From the NCBI GenBank assembly GCA_029975965.1, contig JARKOV010000058.1, positions 13,337-77,336 of the forward strand: 64,000 bases of DNA. Direction: 5' to 3'. Every line of letters starts with the position of its first letter. Positions within the stretch are counted from its first letter, which is position 1. Shown here piece after piece: positions 1 through 6,965 of this stretch. Below the pieces are notes generated by a model, which was not told the origin of the DNA, made no database searches, and was given only the letters and a program-made list of their open reading frames with translations. The translations under genes and the position numbers were made by a program. The stretch is from Anaerolinea sp. Its GTDB lineage: Bacteria; Chloroflexota; Anaerolineae; Anaerolineales; Anaerolineaceae.

Positions 1-96
1 GAACCAGGTGCCGGATGGATCGGGCGGCCCGGCGTAGGCTTCAGCCAGCAGCACGAGGATCGATTGCAGCACGGTTTTGGTTGGGAGTGTGGTCAT
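1..96 (-). CDS. DinB-like protein, N-terminal fragment (cut by window edge)
   Basis: The first 32 codons of a gene on the minus strand are visible; the rest lies outside the window. The peptide begins MTTLPTKTVLQSILVLL and continues through an EAYAGPPDPS stretch to GTWF, with an AGGT motif a few bases before the ATG. The early helix followed by a Gly-Pro-Pro turn and a Trp-Phe resembles DinB/DUF664-type four-helix metalloproteins, which bind a metal with three histidines, but none of those residues is inside the window. It is co-directional with and closely follows the DUF2277 gene, so the two may be co-transcribed. The family assignment is a guess from a short N-terminus. Confidence 0.4.
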   Translation of the reverse strand, partial: MTTLPTKTVLQSILVLLAEAYAGPPDPSGTWF

Positions 97-131
97 GGCA
101 GGTTTACCTCATGGATCGGTTGAAACTACTT

Positions 132-398
132 TCACGCGAACCTTTTTGCGGCGCGGGCTTTGGCGCGGGCCGCTTCGACGGCGCGGTCGCGGGACGGCGC
201 GTTGGTCTCGAGCGCGGTCAGCAGCGCGGCTGAGGCGGCGGCGACCGCGTCCACCGCTGCATAAAAAGCCGCCTGGTTAGCTTTGGATGGCTGGTTGAAG
301 CCGCTCACTTTGCGCACGTACTGCAGCGCGGCGGCGCGAATTTCACCCTCGGTGGCAGGCGGCTCGAAATTGAACAGCGTTTTAATGTTGCGGCACAC
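132..398 (-). CDS. DUF2277 family protein
   Basis: Small 88-residue protein starting (V/M)CRNIKTLFNFEPPAT, the hallmark N-terminus of the DUF2277 family, whose function is unknown. A GTG start at 398 is chosen because it gives the family's usual CRNIK beginning and has a strong GGAGG about five bases upstream; an in-frame ATG fifteen bases earlier would add MRGGN and overlap that ribosome site. The C-terminal half is Ala/Arg-rich and ends in a basic AARAKARAAKRFA tail. It lies 11 bases after the MFS transporter stop and before the DinB-like gene, suggesting a three-gene operon. Confidence 0.8.
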   Translation of the reverse strand: MCRNIKTLFNFEPPATEGEIRAAALQYVRKVSGFNQPSKANQAAFYAAVDAVAAASAALLTALETNAPSRDRAVEAARAKARAAKRFA

Positions 399-409
399 GT
401 TCCCTCCTC

Positions 410-1690
410 TCAATCTCCGGGCTGCATTTCATATTCGGCGGGGGGCAGGCTGAGCGGCGTCTTTTCCGGCTGCCGGTGGAAGAAAAGCCACGTGGCCGGG
501 ACAGCCATCAGCGCGCTCGCCAGCACCAGCAACACCTCGATCGTGACCAGGTCCGAGATGGGGCCAAAGATGAGCATCCCAAACGGCATGACCGTGTTGG
601 CAATCAACATGTGCACACCGAACACCCTGCCCTGCATGTCCGGCTCGACCATTTCCTGCAGCAGCGTGGCGGTTGAGGCGTTGAGGAAGGGCATCGGAAT
701 GCCGGAGAGAAACATGAGGACCAGGTACAGCACGAAACCGTTGGCCAGTCCCAGCCCTGAGAACAAGATCGCCCACAGGATGCAACTCAGGGCGATGGTG
801 CGGAAATGGTTCTTGAAACCGCCCCAGGCCATCATGATGAACCCGCCCAAGATCGAGCCGACGAAGAAGGTCACCTCGTTGGCGGTCAGGCGCCAGACCT
901 CTTCGCCAAACGAGCGCGCCACCAGCAGCGGGGTGAGGAATATCACCGGCGAGAGCAGGAAGAAGGTCAAAGCGAAGAAAGCGAACAGGGTCTTGATCGT
1001 GCGATTCCCGGCGATATAGGACACACCCGCCTTGAGGTCGTCCAGGTATCCGGTCTGGTGGGCAGCCGCAGCTTTGTGGTGCGCGGGCACCTTCAGCAGC
1101 ATCAGCAGGCTGACCGCCAGGATGGCGGTGACCACGTCGATGAAAAAGATGATCTCAAGCCGCGAGATCGACAGCAGCGCCCCGCTCACCACCGGCGCCA
1201 GGATCATAATCACCGGTTGGAGGGTGCCGTTGAGGCTGTTGACCTTCATCAGCTTCTCGGTGGGCACGATCTGCGGCAGCAGCGCTCCCACCGCCGGGGA
1301 TTGGATGCCCGCACCCAGCGAGCGAATGCCCGACACAAGGAAGATCAGCCACAGCTCCTGGTAACCCACCAGAAAGAACACCGCCAGGATGAGCGTGCTG
1401 ACCGCGGGCAGCACGTCGGCGCCGATGATGAGGAGCTTGCGGTGGTAACGGTCGGCCCACACCCCGGCAAAAATCGAGATGAGGATCTGGGGCAGGAAGC
1501 CGGCCAGGGTCGAGATGGTCAGCACCGCGCCCGACTGGGTGGTCAGGGTGACGTACCAGATGATGGCGTACTGCACGATCATCGAGCCAAACAGCGACAG
1601 GCTCTGGCTGGAGAGGAAAAGGGCGGCTTTTTTCTGCCACCCTTGCATTGACAGGTTGTCCAGGGTTGATGCACCGTTAAATTCGCTCAC
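410..1690 (-). CDS. MFS transporter (MFS_3, EntS/macrolide-efflux-like)
   Basis: Predicted 12-helix inner-membrane carrier of 426 residues. The first helix pair runs into the loop GVWADRYHRK, the conserved MFS motif A (G-x-x-x-D-R-x-x-R-K) between helices 2 and 3. The layout matches the MFS_3 group that includes EntS and Mef-type macrolide exporters, so drug or siderophore export by proton antiport is likely, but no substrate can be read from the sequence. The start is supported by GAGGTG about 10 bases upstream. It leads a likely operon with the DUF2277 and DinB-like genes. Confidence 0.75.
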   Translation of the reverse strand: MSEFNGASTLDNLSMQGWQKKAALFLSSQSLSLFGSMIVQYAIIWYVTLTTQSGAVLTISTLAGFLPQILISIFAGVWADRYHRKLLIIGADVLPAVSTLILAVFFLVGYQELWLIFLVSGIRSLGAGIQSPAVGALLPQIVPTEKLMKVNSLNGTLQPVIMILAPVVSGALLSISRLEIIFFIDVVTAILAVSLLMLLKVPAHHKAAAAHQTGYLDDLKAGVSYIAGNRTIKTLFAFFALTFFLLSPVIFLTPLLVARSFGEEVWRLTANEVTFFVGSILGGFIMMAWGGFKNHFRTIALSCILWAILFSGLGLANGFVLYLVLMFLSGIPMPFLNASTATLLQEMVEPDMQGRVFGVHMLIANTVMPFGMLIFGPISDLVTIEVLLVLASALMAVPATWLFFHRQPEKTPLSLPPAEYEMQPGD

Positions 1691-1907
1691 AATTCACCTC
1701 GATCAGGCTGTCCCGCCGACCGGAACAACCATATCGGACTTCATGCACCAGATTGGTACATATGTTCTATCACTATACCGATTCAGCGCGTGAAAGTCAA
1801 CCCCATAAACGAAGAAATTTATGGCTTTCTCATAGTAGTCCCCGCCCCCTCCAAGAGGCGGAGAACCGGAGATTCCCTGCTGGTGCCGGCTCCAGGGCGG
1901 GCGTCCC

Positions 1908-3002
1908 TCATGCCTCGATGGATTCGACGACCAGGCGGCTCAGCGGCATGCCGCGAAAATCGGCGTAAGCCTGCGCCGCGACCGCCAGCGATTCCCGGTC
2001 GATCTTCACCGGCTCGAAGGGGCTGACCACGATCTCGACGCCCTGCTTTTTCAGGCTGCGTTGCCAGGTGCCGCAGACCCGTCCCCCGATCACCAGCATC
2101 GGGCGGAACACGCCGTTGCCACCCGGCACGACTCGACCGGCGAACTCCTTGGCAAGCACCACGCTGCGCCCGGTGTAACCGATCAGGTACTCGTCGAAGC
2201 CGGGCAGCAGGCGCACCTCGCCCGGGTCGAATGCGAGCGGCTGCGCGCCGGCGGACTGCCAGTGCGCCGCGCCGTCCACCTGGAGCGATTCCAGCCGCGC
2301 CCCGGCAGCCGCCAGCCCGGCGCGGGCGTCGTCGGGAGACAGCCCCGACCACCAGATGAAATCTTGCAGCGTGGCCGGTCCGTGACCGGTGAAGTAACGC
2401 TCGGCCAGCTCGGCCAGCCCCTCCTCACGCGTGAGCGCCCTGCCGCCCGGCGCCCACGCGGTGAGAGAGACGAAGGTCTGCTGCTTGCCGTCCAGGGGAC
2501 CCATGCAGATCACCCCATTTTGCGCGGCGTGCCAGAGGATGTGATAGCCGCGCTGTCCCTCGGTGCGGATGCCCGCCCGCTCGAGCAGGTCCAGCATCGC
2601 CGCGCGGGTTAAAATTTGGCCATCGGCGAGGGCGCCGGCGAAAAGCTGCGCGCTGCGCACGATGGTCTCATCGCTCAGGTCGAGCTGTTCCCTCCGCCGG
2701 CGGTCGGCGGCGATGCGCCGGGCCGCGGAGAGCCGCAACATCCACCCCGCGTCCTCGGCCGCCACAAAATGCAGTGTCCCGCGCAGCGGCCAGGTGCGCA
2801 CGATCTTCCTCTCGGCGATGGCACGCTCCACGTTTGCCAGGGCGCCGCCGCGCGTGCGCAAGCCCACCGCCCAGACCGCCTGAGCATAGTCCTGCGCTTG
2901 CAACGCGCCCATCCAGCGCACGGTTTCCTCGGGTCGCTCGAGTTTCGCACCGGTGATGCGCTGGTTGGCCAGGCGATGAGAGATGAGCAGAGGCCCGGAC
3001 AT
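1908..3002 (-). CDS. Winged-helix DNA glycosylase, AlkZ/YcaQ (HTH_42) family
   Basis: Protein of 364 residues from the chosen ATG. The family (AlkZ of Streptomyces, YcaQ/AlkX of E. coli) unhooks alkylated bases and interstrand crosslinks using a Gln-x-Gln or Gln-x-Asp catalytic motif. Here GALQAQDYAQA carries Gln35-Ala-Gln37, the AlkZ-like form. TWPLRGTLHF and GYTGR-type segments further along also fit the family. The start at 3002 is preferred over an ATG 18 bases upstream because a TACACT -10 box ends eight bases before it, with TTCACA 16 bases farther up, which would place the transcript start almost at the ATG. It stands alone between the MFS operon and a methyltransferase. Confidence 0.8.
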   Translation of the reverse strand: MSGPLLISHRLANQRITGAKLERPEETVRWMGALQAQDYAQAVWAVGLRTRGGALANVERAIAERKIVRTWPLRGTLHFVAAEDAGWMLRLSAARRIAADRRRREQLDLSDETIVRSAQLFAGALADGQILTRAAMLDLLERAGIRTEGQRGYHILWHAAQNGVICMGPLDGKQQTFVSLTAWAPGGRALTREEGLAELAERYFTGHGPATLQDFIWWSGLSPDDARAGLAAAGARLESLQVDGAAHWQSAGAQPLAFDPGEVRLLPGFDEYLIGYTGRSVVLAKEFAGRVVPGGNGVFRPMLVIGGRVCGTWQRSLKKQGVEIVVSPFEPVKIDRESLAVAAQAYADFRGMPLSRLVVESIEA

Positions 3003-3062
3003 CGGCAAAAAGTGTACCACAATAGTCTGAATTGTGAAAATGGCGCTGCGCAGCCGCGAGGG

Positions 3063-3851
3063 CTAAGCGCCGGAGGGCGCCTTGCGCGCCGTGAGCACCA
3101 GGTTGCCGCTGGCGGCGGCGTCGAACGGCGAGCCGTCCATGCCGCCGAAAGCCGCCAGGCCGTCGAACCCGGCCAGCGCCAGCGCCTGGGCCAGCTCCGC
3201 CTGGCGCTGCGGGTACAGGTGGGTGGTGTTGACCGCCTGCCGCCAGCCCTCTCCGCGCGCCCTGCGCAGGGTGAGGATGTTGAAGCCGATCAGCCCGTCT
3301 TCCAGGTAGTCGTAGAAACGCAGGAAGAGCCATTCTTCCTCACCTTCCGCGTGCGCCTGCGGCTCCATCCAGCGCTCGCGCCGCGCCATCACCGCGTCGA
3401 AATTGCGGTTCTGCACCAGCAGCAGCCCACCCGGGCGCAGGCAGGCGGCAAAGTCGGCCAGCGCGTCGGCCAGCTCGGTGGGGTCGAGCAGGTGCGGCAG
3501 CGAATTGCCCAGGCACAGCAGGGCGTCGAAAGGGAGTCCATCGGCGAAGGCGCGCGCCAGCCCGCCGAAGCCCACTGCGCGAAAATCGGCGGCGAGGCCG
3601 GCTTGGGCGGCGTTCGCGCTCGCCCGCTCGATCATCTTCTCGCTCAGGTCGGCCCCGGATACCCGGAAGCCCCGCTGTGCCAGCTCGAGCGCGTGCATCC
3701 CGGTGCCGCAGGCGGCGTCGAGCACGCGCAGCGGTTCGCCGGGTTGGGTCGCCAGCGAACCCAACTGCGCGGTGAGGAAAGGCATCTCAAAGGCCAGACG
3801 CGCCGGCCAGTTGACAAAACGGTCGTAGTCGCTGCTGAAGGAGTCATACAT
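3063..3851 (-). CDS. Class I SAM-dependent methyltransferase
   Basis: 262-residue methyltransferase. SAM-binding motif I is VLDAACGTGMHA (about residues 43-54), followed by the acidic motif II ADLSEKMIE; the later motifs LLCLGNSLPHL and LRPGGLLLVQNRN complete the Rossmann fold. The N-terminus YDSFSSDYDRFVNW is typical of small-molecule methyltransferases. The substrate is unknown. A TATACT box (3859-3864) lies seven bases before the ATG with no Shine-Dalgarno, suggesting a leaderless message. It is divergent from the LacI regulator, and their promoters overlap around 3860-3910. Confidence 0.8.
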   Translation of the reverse strand: MYDSFSSDYDRFVNWPARLAFEMPFLTAQLGSLATQPGEPLRVLDAACGTGMHALELAQRGFRVSGADLSEKMIERASANAAQAGLAADFRAVGFGGLARAFADGLPFDALLCLGNSLPHLLDPTELADALADFAACLRPGGLLLVQNRNFDAVMARRERWMEPQAHAEGEEEWLFLRFYDYLEDGLIGFNILTLRRARGEGWRQAVNTTHLYPQRQAELAQALALAGFDGLAAFGGMDGSPFDAAASGNLVLTARKAPSGA

Positions 3852-3880
3852 GCAGCGAAGTATACCCGAATCAGGCAGAA

Positions 3881-3910
3881 TTGACCGCCGACCGGCGCAT
3901 CCCCTATAAT
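3881..3910 (+). promoter_or_regulatory. Sigma-70-type promoter of the LacI-family gene
   Basis: TTGACC (3881-3886), an 18-bp spacer and a perfect TATAAT (3905-3910). Transcription would begin near 3917, so the LacI message has a leader of about 165 nt that contains two folding elements (3921-3975 and 3996-4039). Confidence 0.7.
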
Positions 3911-3920
3911 AGAAACAGCC

Positions 3921-3975
3921 TAACTGCTCAGTGGGTAGAGGAGAAGTCCTTATTCACCCTCGGGCTGAGTAGTTG
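3921..3975 (+). repeat. Leader hairpin element A, copy 1
   Basis: TAACTGCTCAG at 3921-3931 pairs with CTGAGTAGTT at 3965-3974 (one G-U), enclosing a variable middle with GGGT/ACCC able to pair inside. It begins about four bases after the predicted transcription start. A second complete copy is at 11061-11134 and the 3' half of a third is at 31304-31315 on the other strand. Its role is unknown. Confidence 0.65.
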
Positions 3976-3995
3976 CGAAACGGATTGTGTAATTT

Positions 3996-4039
3996 TTTTT
4001 CTGTAGAATGTGGGCTTTGCCCCACATTTTACAGAAAAA
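3996..4039. repeat. Intergenic palindrome B, copy 1
   Basis: Arms CTGTAGAATGTGGG (4001-4014) and CCCACATTTTACAG (4021-4034) around CTTTGC, extended by T5/A5. The single arm difference leaves a G-U pair on the plus-strand RNA. It follows hairpin element A directly, joined by GGATTGTGTAAT, a linker that also borders copies 5 and 7. Confidence 0.85.
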
Positions 4040-4081
4040 TGGAGCACTATCACGAATCGGCATTCCATGGGAGTGCAACCC

Positions 4082-5095
4082 ATGCCCGTCACCATCCGCG
4101 ACCTGGCCCGACACTTGAACCTCTCCATCACCACCGTCTCGCGCGCCCTGGACGGCTACGACGACGTCTCGGACGAGACGCGCCACAGGGTGGTGGAGGC
4201 AGCCCGCCGGCTGGGCTATGAGCCCAGCTACGCGGCGCGCCAGTTGCGCCGCAAGCAGGCCGGGGCCTTGGGCTTTATCTTGCCGTCCAGCACGCCGCGC
4301 TTCACCGACCCCTACTACACCAGTTTCATCGCCGGGCTGTGCGATGAAGCCGCCACCCGCCAGGTTGATCTGGTGATCGCCTCCGCCGCGCCCAACACGG
4401 AGGAGGAGCAGCGCCAGTACCACCACTGGGTGCAGAGCCGGCGCGTCGACGGGCTGGTGCTCAACCGTCTGCGCCTGGGCGACTGGCGCGTGGAGCACCT
4501 GCTCAAACACCGCCTGCCGTTTGTCAGCGTGGGAAAGAGAATCGATGGGGTGGATTTCCCGCTGGTGGAGGTGCGCGACCGGGCCGCGTTCACCCGGTTG
4601 GTGGCGCACCTTGTCGCACAGGGTCACCGGCGGATTGCTTATATCGGCGGGCCGGCTTACCTGCAGCTCAACGAAGAGCGCCTGGCCGGTTACCGCATTG
4701 GGCTGGAACGGGCCGGGATCGCGCCTGTTCCCCATTGGGAGATCGAGAGCGACCTGACCGAAGACGGCGGGTACCGGGCTGCCCTGCGCCTGTTGAACCT
4801 GCCGGATGCTCCCACCGCCATCCTGTGCTGCAATGACCTGGCTGCCCTGGGGGTGCTGCGCGCAGCGCGCGAGCGCAACCTGCGGGCCGGCAGCGAGCTG
4901 GCCATCGCCGGTTATGGCGGGCTCAAGGAGACTGAGTTCACCAATCCGCCGCTCACCACCATCACTCAGCCCACCTATGAAATCGCCCGCAGCCTGGTCG
5001 CCTTGCTGGACGCGCTGGTTTACCACCCGCCGGTCGAACAGCCGGTGGTGGTCATCGAGCCGCAGATCATCCTGCGCGCTTCCACCCGGGGGTGA
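4082..5095 (+). CDS. LacI-family transcriptional regulator
   Basis: 337-residue DNA-binding repressor. The N-terminal helix-turn-helix is VTIRDLARHLNLSITTVSRALDG with the usual hinge region following, then a periplasmic-binding-protein-like sugar-sensing domain (GALGFILPS, RVDGLVLN, FVSVG, IAYIGGPAY, AILCCNDLAALGVL, TTITQP). The ATG at 4082 fits the family's MxTIRDLA start and has GGGAG eight bases upstream. The effector is probably a sugar, but no hydrolase or transporter is adjacent; the nearest sugar genes are 25 kb away. The gene has its own strong promoter and a long structured leader, and is followed by a terminator. Confidence 0.9.
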   Translation: MPVTIRDLARHLNLSITTVSRALDGYDDVSDETRHRVVEAARRLGYEPSYAARQLRRKQAGALGFILPSSTPRFTDPYYTSFIAGLCDEAATRQVDLVIASAAPNTEEEQRQYHHWVQSRRVDGLVLNRLRLGDWRVEHLLKHRLPFVSVGKRIDGVDFPLVEVRDRAAFTRLVAHLVAQGHRRIAYIGGPAYLQLNEERLAGYRIGLERAGIAPVPHWEIESDLTEDGGYRAALRLLNLPDAPTAILCCNDLAALGVLRAARERNLRAGSELAIAGYGGLKETEFTNPPLTTITQPTYEIARSLVALLDALVYHPPVEQPVVVIEPQIILRASTRG

Positions 5096-5108
5096 TGAGA
5101 AGATTAAA

Positions 5109-5137
5109 AACAGAAGCGTTTTCGCTCCTGTTTTTTT
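5109..5137 (+). terminator. Rho-independent terminator of the LacI-family gene
   Basis: AACAGAAGCG, TTTT loop, CGCTCCTGTT (one mismatch), followed by a T run, 13 bases after the stop codon. Confidence 0.8.
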
Positions 5138-5208
5138 GGCGTGCTATTGGTCAGCCAGATAGATGGATTATTCGGGGGGCTTAGCTCCCAAAATAACCCA
5201 TCGAAAAA

Positions 5209-5982
5209 TTATTTGACAGAGGGCTGCATCTTATCACAGTAGATCTTGACCGCCTTGCGCATGAAATCCGCCAGGTCGGGGTGGATGCGCTGGAAATTGG
5301 CGTTGAAGTCGGGGTGTTCGTTGTACATGTCGGCCAGGCCCAACAGCATTTCGCGGGTTGGCTCGTAGAACCAGCGCAAGTGCTGGTGCCAGCGCGCGAT
5401 GCCCTCCTGAGCCTGCGGGCTGGCCGGCCCGTAAGGGATGGCTGCGACCAGGGCGCGGTAGGCTGCGTTGCCTTCTTCGCCCATCTGCTTCTTCTGCTCG
5501 TCAGTGTAGCTCTTCCAGCGGCGCTGCGATTCGCGGTAAGCCTCCGTCTCGCCGTAGCGTTCGCGGATTTCCGCCTCGTATTCCTGTTGCTTTTCCTCGC
5601 TGAAGGCGGCGAATAACTCTTGGTTGTCCATTTCGATCATCCCTTTCAAGTGTAAGATGGTGCGCTCGACCGTTTGAAGCAGTTGCCCCAGGCGCTCCTG
5701 CCGGGCCAGCAAGGCGCGGCGGTGATTCTCCAGGGCAACAAGCAGGTCGAAATCCGGGCGGTCGAGCATCGCCTGGATTTCTTCCAGGCTGAGACCCAGC
5801 TCGCGAAAAAAGAGGATCTGTTGCAGGCGCAGCAGCGCGGCGCGCCCGTACAGGCGGTAGCCGTTCTGCGGGTTGCGCTCCGGCTTCAACAGGCCGATCT
5901 CGTCGTAGTAGTGCAGGGTGCGCGCGCTGACCCCCGCCACACCGGCGAGCTGTCTGACGGTATAACGCGTTTCCGTAACCAT
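5209..5982 (-). CDS. MerR-family regulator with TipAS antibiotic-recognition domain
   Basis: 257 residues. Residues 6-75 form the MerR winged helix (YTVRQLAGVAGVSARTLHYYDEIGLL, NGYRLYG), then a coiled-coil dimer helix rich in Leu/Glu/Arg (about 80-115), then an all-helical C-terminal domain matching TipAS (FSEEKQQEYEAEIRERYG, DFNANFQRIHPDLADFM). TipA-type proteins bind thiopeptides or other peptidic drugs and activate their own promoter. The promoter here has the MerR-type over-long 19-bp spacer with a palindrome in it, supporting autoregulation. The -10 ends six bases before the ATG, so the message is probably leaderless. No efflux gene is adjacent. Confidence 0.9.
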   Translation of the reverse strand: MVTETRYTVRQLAGVAGVSARTLHYYDEIGLLKPERNPQNGYRLYGRAALLRLQQILFFRELGLSLEEIQAMLDRPDFDLLVALENHRRALLARQERLGQLLQTVERTILHLKGMIEMDNQELFAAFSEEKQQEYEAEIRERYGETEAYRESQRRWKSYTDEQKKQMGEEGNAAYRALVAAIPYGPASPQAQEGIARWHQHLRWFYEPTREMLLGLADMYNEHPDFNANFQRIHPDLADFMRKAVKIYCDKMQPSVK

Positions 5983-5988
5983 GCGCCT

Positions 5989-6019
5989 ATTCTAAAGGAT
6001 AACGTTACGTTAATGTCAA
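5989..6019 (-). promoter_or_regulatory. MerR-type promoter/operator (19-bp spacer)
   Basis: On the minus strand TTGACA (6014-6019) and TAGAAT (5989-5994) are 19 bp apart, the spacing that MerR proteins correct by DNA distortion. The spacer holds AACGTAACGTT, a near-perfect dyad. The start codon of the MerR gene follows six bases after the -10. Confidence 0.85.
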
Positions 6020-6123
6020 GGGGGGAATTTTGGAAACAATGCGGTCGTGCAGGGGCGCACCCCCGCACCGATGACCAGTCGACCGACACGCAGGCGCAAT
6101 GTGTCCGCCTGTTTAAAATTTTT

Positions 6124-6157
6124 GCGAAGGTGTTTTAGCCCACAAAAACACCTTCGC
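6124..6157. terminator. Perfect 13-bp inverted repeat, probable terminator
   Basis: GCGAAGGTGTTTT (6124-6136) and AAAACACCTTCGC (6145-6157) form a perfect stem with an 8-base loop, 30 bases after the sigma factor stop. The plus strand carries a T-rich tract before it and the minus strand AAAAATTTT after it, so termination is plausible but not canonical. Confidence 0.5.
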
Positions 6158-6186
6158 GAAATATCCTCTTCGGGTTTGACACCGCA

Positions 6187-6789
6187 TCAGGAACGGGATT
6201 TTAGCTTGTACTGCAGTTGCATGCGCGCGCGGGCCAGGCGGCTCTTGAAAGTACCCAGGCACACCCCCATCGCGGCGGCGGCCTGGGTGTAATCCAGGTT
6301 TTGGATGTCGACCAGGACAATCGCTACGCGCGAGTCGGGCGGCAGGCTGCGGATGCAGCGCAGGATCCAGGCGCGCTCCTCGGTGCGGATGATCTTTTCC
6401 TCGACCGAAGCATCCGGGTCCTCGAGCCAATACGGGCTTTCGATCTCTTCATCGTACTCGTTGAAAACCTCGAGAGGCAGGCTCTTGCGCACCTGCTGGC
6501 GCCTCAACTGGTCGAGGCAGTAGTTGGTGGTGATGCGCAGGATCCAGGGCAGGAACGGCCCGCCGTTATACAGGTTCATCTTGCGATAAGCGCGGATAAA
6601 GGCCTCCTGGACCGCGTCCTCCGCGGCCTCCGGCTCGCCCAAGATCCAGTAGGCCTGCCGGTAAACGACATCCTGATATTCCAGGACAAGCTGGTTAAAG
6701 GATTGCACATCGACATCATGCTTTGGTGCGGCTGGCCGCGTTGCCGGTAGGGTTCGGGTTGAGACGGTCGGGCGAGTGAGGGCTAGCAT
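6187..6789 (-). CDS. RNA polymerase ECF-type sigma factor
   Basis: 200 residues. Region 2 is FNQLVLEYQDVVYRQAYWIL with EAAEDAVQEAFIRAYRK and FLPWILRITTNYCLDQLR; region 4 is IRSLPPDSRVAIVLVDIQ followed by the helix-turn-helix LDYTQAAAAMGVCLGTFKSRLARAR. An acidic linker separates them. About 30 extra residues rich in Thr/Pro/Arg precede region 2. The start is supported by AGGAGC seven bases upstream. No anti-sigma factor is adjacent, so how it is held inactive is not apparent; the neighbouring LuxR gene is co-directional but 176 bp away. Confidence 0.9.
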   Translation of the reverse strand: MLALTRPTVSTRTLPATRPAAPKHDVDVQSFNQLVLEYQDVVYRQAYWILGEPEAAEDAVQEAFIRAYRKMNLYNGGPFLPWILRITTNYCLDQLRRQQVRKSLPLEVFNEYDEEIESPYWLEDPDASVEEKIIRTEERAWILRCIRSLPPDSRVAIVLVDIQNLDYTQAAAAMGVCLGTFKSRLARARMQLQYKLKSRS

Positions 6790-6965
6790 TTCGTGCTCCT
6801 GCCTGCGGATGCAATCCGCGCGGCGCTATCCATTGGAAATATTGATCAGGTCTGGAATCAATATATCCGCCGGGCAGGGTTAACCACATCGGGCAAACGG
6901 ATTAAAAAGGGGGGTTAATCAGGTTGTAGAAAATGGAGAGTCTAGGCTACCACTCGCCGGCTCTG

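Noticed and set aside
3921..3975. Integron attC-like site for element A
   Set aside because: The ends do not fit the RYYYAAC/GTTRRRY core sites, no integrase is present and neighbours are ordinary chromosomal genes.
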